Shown piece after piece: positions 5,103 to 6,841 of a DNA stretch of 6,841 nt (position 1 is the first letter of the stretch; each line of letters begins with the position of its first letter). The stretch is taken from positions 1 to 6,841 of the forward strand of contig JAKANW010000156.1 in the NCBI GenBank assembly GCA_021823555.1. The letters run 5' to 3'. Made by a program: the position numbers and the translations under genes. Below the pieces are notes generated by a model. That model saw only the letters and a list, made by a program, of their open reading frames with translations, was not told where the DNA came from and ran no database searches. This DNA comes from Chloroflexota bacterium. GTDB lineage: Bacteria > Chloroflexota > Anaerolineae > Anaerolineales > Villigracilaceae.

Positions 5103-5174
5103 GCCGTCCTGCCTGCGCAGTGCCGCACCGTTCGTGCCGCGAACAACGGCGGCACGCCGGTGCGAGACGGCAGG
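5103..5174 (-). repeat. GC-rich imperfect inverted repeat in the leader of the zinc-ribbon gene
   Basis: The core is an 8-base perfect stem, 5133-5140 (CGTGCCGC) with 5149-5156 (GCGGCACG), closing an 8-base loop. It is extended by a 7-base perfect stem, 5124-5130 (CGCACCG) with 5158-5164 (CGGTGCG), after a small 2/1 internal bulge. Outside these, CCTGCC (5108-5113) pairs with GGCAGG (5169-5174), and GCCGTC (5103-5108) could alternatively pair with GACGGC (5166-5171). No U-run follows the stem on either strand, so a classical terminator is unlikely. It is either a structured 5' leader (orientation given here) or a dispersed intergenic repeat. Confidence 0.7.
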
Positions 5175-5261
5175 CACAGGTGAGCTTGCCGAAGGGTTCC
5201 GCAATTCGAGCCTGCGTGCGCAAAAAACCTGCGGGATGATCTTAACCGATTTATTTGAAGA

Positions 5262-5924
5262 TCAAAAAAGTGAATTGGGGGTGCGTGGGATGGCTACGCC
5301 TAGCACGGCAATGAAATGCGCAATGGCAGCCAGCAGCACAAAGATGTGCCAGACCTCGTGAAAGCCAAAGACACCCGGTACGAAATTGAAAATTTTTGTA
5401 ATGTAGACCACCGCGCCGAGCGTGTAAGTGATGCCGCCGATCAGCAGCCAGGTGAGCACCCAGGCCGGCAGCACTGCCAGCATTTGGCCGATGGCTGCGA
5501 TGCACAGCCAGCCCATGACAACGTAAATACCCGCGTTCAGCCAGCGCGGCGCACGGATGACAAAGATCTTGACTACGATGCCGATCACTGCCAGGGACCA
5601 AATGATGCTCAACAATCCCCACTTCCAGAAACCGCTAAAAGCATTGATGCAAAAGGGGGTATACGTCCCGGCGATCAACAGGTAGATGGCCGAGTGGTCA
5701 ATTTTGCGGAAGATCTCCAGCACCTTGTCCTTGACGCGCACCATGTGATAGGTGGCGCTGGCCGAGAACATGGCGATCAGGCTCACGCCGTAGATGGTCA
5801 GCGAGATCACTTTGGCAGGCTTGCTCCAACCGACGATCAACAGCGCCACCAATCCGGCCAGCGCTAGGATCGCGCCGCCCCAATGGGTCAGGCTGTTTAC
5901 GGGTTCGCGCATTTTTTTAAACAT
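5262..5924 (-). CDS. Hemolysin III / PAQR-family membrane protein
   Basis: The protein is 220 residues from the ATG at 5924 and has about seven hydrophobic segments, the layout of the Hly-III/YqfA/PAQR family. Conserved family residues are visible: Glu7 and His14 in the EPVNSLTH motif, SATYH with His60, DHSAIYLLIAGTYTP (Asp76 onward), and HEVWH with His189 and His193 in the last segment. His60, Asp76, His189 and His193 are the residues expected to hold a zinc ion in the membrane, as in adiponectin receptors. The bacterial role is poorly defined; the haemolytic name is historical. AGAGG (5934-5930) five bases upstream favours this ATG over a GTG at 5930. It starts 15 bases after the upstream gene's stop, suggesting an operon. 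Confidence 0.9.
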   Translation of the reverse strand: MFKKMREPVNSLTHWGGAILALAGLVALLIVGWSKPAKVISLTIYGVSLIAMFSASATYHMVRVKDKVLEIFRKIDHSAIYLLIAGTYTPFCINAFSGFWKWGLLSIIWSLAVIGIVVKIFVIRAPRWLNAGIYVVMGWLCIAAIGQMLAVLPAWVLTWLLIGGITYTLGAVVYITKIFNFVPGVFGFHEVWHIFVLLAAIAHFIAVLGVAIPRTPNSLF

Positions 5925-5939
5925 GGGCACCTCTATGGG

Positions 5940-6521
5940 TTAGAAACATTTTTGAAGGATTGATAAAACTGTGTCAATAAAAAGGTCGTACTCTTCGTCG
6001 GATCTTGGTATGGACATGACGGTCACGCGGAAATCCTGTGGCTTGATATTGATGTCCATGGACCTGAAAGGCGAATGGAGCAATGCCTTTTTAAAGTCGT
6101 CTGTCAGGAACCGCAGGATCCAGTATTGGTCTTCGGTTATCATCACAAACTTGCTGTCGAATTCATCGTCGCCTGTCAGGATACGTTCCTTGCCCAACAG
6201 CCCTTGAAATTTACGCCACAAGTTGTTCTGCGCAATCCTGATCTCTGGAAAGCGCGGCGAGTCGCATTGTACTTGCGCCACTGTCCTTGGCGGACGGTCA
6301 CGGCTGCCGGGGATCGAATAGATCTGCAGGGTTTCTCCCTGGTAGGGCAGCAGCAATTTCGTTCGTCTAAACAGACCCGGCCTGGCTACCTGACCGCCGC
6401 GTTTCTCCGCCTGGCGGGTGAGCATTTCTTCCCGTTTTTTTCTTTGGGCAATCCCAATCACAAGCGTGATCACAATCACGAACAGGAAGAAAGTCAGTGT
6501 GATCCAGTCACTGGATGACAT
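5940..6521 (-). CDS. Single-pass membrane-anchored protein, function unknown
   Basis: A 193-residue protein. Residues 7-25 (ITLTFFLFVIVITLVIGIA) form one membrane span, followed by a basic, probably cytoplasmic stretch (QRKKREEMLTRQAEKRGG) that may be a short coiled coil. The remaining ~140 residues look like a soluble alpha/beta domain with an ILTGDDEFDSKFVMITED segment (114-131). That 'FD.KF' pattern is one I have seen in uncharacterised membrane-linked domain proteins. There is no recognised catalytic motif. The ATG at 6521 is preceded by GAGGGAAA, a close Shine-Dalgarno. It lies 23 bases after the methyltransferase stop and 15 bases before the hemolysin III-like gene, so the three are probably one transcript. 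Confidence 0.7.
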   Translation of the reverse strand: MSSSDWITLTFFLFVIVITLVIGIAQRKKREEMLTRQAEKRGGQVARPGLFRRTKLLLPYQGETLQIYSIPGSRDRPPRTVAQVQCDSPRFPEIRIAQNNLWRKFQGLLGKERILTGDDEFDSKFVMITEDQYWILRFLTDDFKKALLHSPFRSMDINIKPQDFRVTVMSIPRSDEEYDLFIDTVLSILQKCF

Positions 6522-6544
6522 TTTCCCTCACTTGGGGAATCAGT

Positions 6545-6841
6545 TTACTTATGTGCGATGACAATCAACAACCTGCCTGATTGTACATCAAAAGTCTGCA
6601 CTTCCACCTCGAAGCCTGCATCGTCGAAGGGCTGCCTCAGTTTCGTTTTGACTATTTCCAACGCCTCAGCCGGGGACTGGCCGGTAATGCGGAACAGCCA
6701 GCCAAGCAGCGGATTCCTGGGCCACGCCGCGGGCAGGACGATGAGCCTGCCTCCGTTATGCAGGACGCGATGCGCGTCTGACAGCGTGCGCGGGTCGAAG
6801 ATGTATTCGGATGGGAAAGTCGAAACGATCGTATCGAACGT
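6545..6841 (-). CDS. Class I SAM-dependent methyltransferase, C-terminal fragment (partial)
   Basis: An open frame enters from the right edge and runs 98 codons to a TAA at 6547-6545. The visible part begins with FDTIVSTFPSEYI, the acidic motif and strand 4 region of Methyltransf_11-type enzymes. It continues with DPRTLSDAHRVLHNGGRLIV, the helix and strand that follow in this fold (a leader-type 'L..VL..GG.L.V' pattern). A swapped-beta-hairpin-like end (DDAGFEVEVQTFD, then RLLIVIAHK) closes the Rossmann domain. The SAM-binding glycine motif lies outside the window. The substrate cannot be told. It is the most upstream of the closely spaced minus-strand group. Confidence 0.8.
   Translation of the reverse strand, partial: TFDTIVSTFPSEYIFDPRTLSDAHRVLHNGGRLIVLPAAWPRNPLLGWLFRITGQSPAEALEIVKTKLRQPFDDAGFEVEVQTFDVQSGRLLIVIAHK

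Noticed and set aside
4650..5183. Plus-strand open frame of about 177 codons across the cupin and zinc-ribbon genes
   Set aside because: Both minus-strand genes show metal-ligand motifs and ribosome binding sites; the plus frame shows none and runs through the inverted repeat.
5316..5867. Plus-strand open frame of about 183 codons opposite the hemolysin III-like gene
   Set aside because: It is rich in Asp, His and Gln, as expected from antisense of a membrane protein gene; the minus strand carries the conserved family.

Overview
The window looks like a chromosomal segment of a moderately GC-rich, probably anaerobic bacterium. The protein style (small zinc-ribbon and cupin proteins, DinB and YdeI relatives, a DERA/RpiB microcompartment operon) suggests Chloroflexota, possibly Anaerolineae. 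That assignment is inference from remembered sequence style, not from a marker gene.

Layout. Positions 1-1176 hold three minus-strand genes: the start of a GT-C type membrane glycosyltransferase cut by the window edge, a DinB-fold protein, and a small three-helix membrane protein. A 132-base divergent gap follows. On the plus strand at 1309 there is a YdeI-family gene that loses its family sequence after about 57 codons and looks like a remnant. Positions 1572-4412 hold a tight six-gene plus-strand operon with gaps of 3-11 bases. Its products are a RpiB-type sugar-phosphate isomerase, a deoxyribose-phosphate aldolase (DeoC/DERA), a pentameric microcompartment vertex protein (BMC-P, EutN/CcmL family), an unrecognised two-domain protein with a Pro/Ala linker, and two more BMC-P proteins. 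Positions 4446-6841 are again minus strand: cupin, zinc-ribbon protein, hemolysin III-like membrane protein, a single-pass membrane protein of unknown function, and the C-terminal part of a SAM methyltransferase cut by the window edge.

The centre of interest is the operon. RpiB and DeoC both carry N-terminal extensions with a predicted amphipathic helix, the usual form of an encapsulation peptide that targets an enzyme into a bacterial microcompartment. DERA plus RpiB is the signature cargo of the class I know as sugar-phosphate-utilising (SPU) microcompartments, so the class is not new. The local arrangement is unusual. There are three vertex paralogues but no hexameric (BMC-H) or trimeric (BMC-T) shell gene. 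There is also no aldehyde dehydrogenase, alcohol dehydrogenase or phosphotransacylase to take the acetaldehyde DERA would release. Unrelated genes flank the operon on both sides, so the missing parts must be encoded elsewhere or are absent. The RpiB lacks the classical catalytic cysteine position, the DeoC extension carries a four-cysteine motif, and the unknown protein could be a cargo-shell linker.

No tRNA, rRNA, CRISPR array or insertion sequence was seen. No stretch longer than 300 bases lacks a gene. The longest gap (5073-5261) contains a strong GC-rich inverted repeat.
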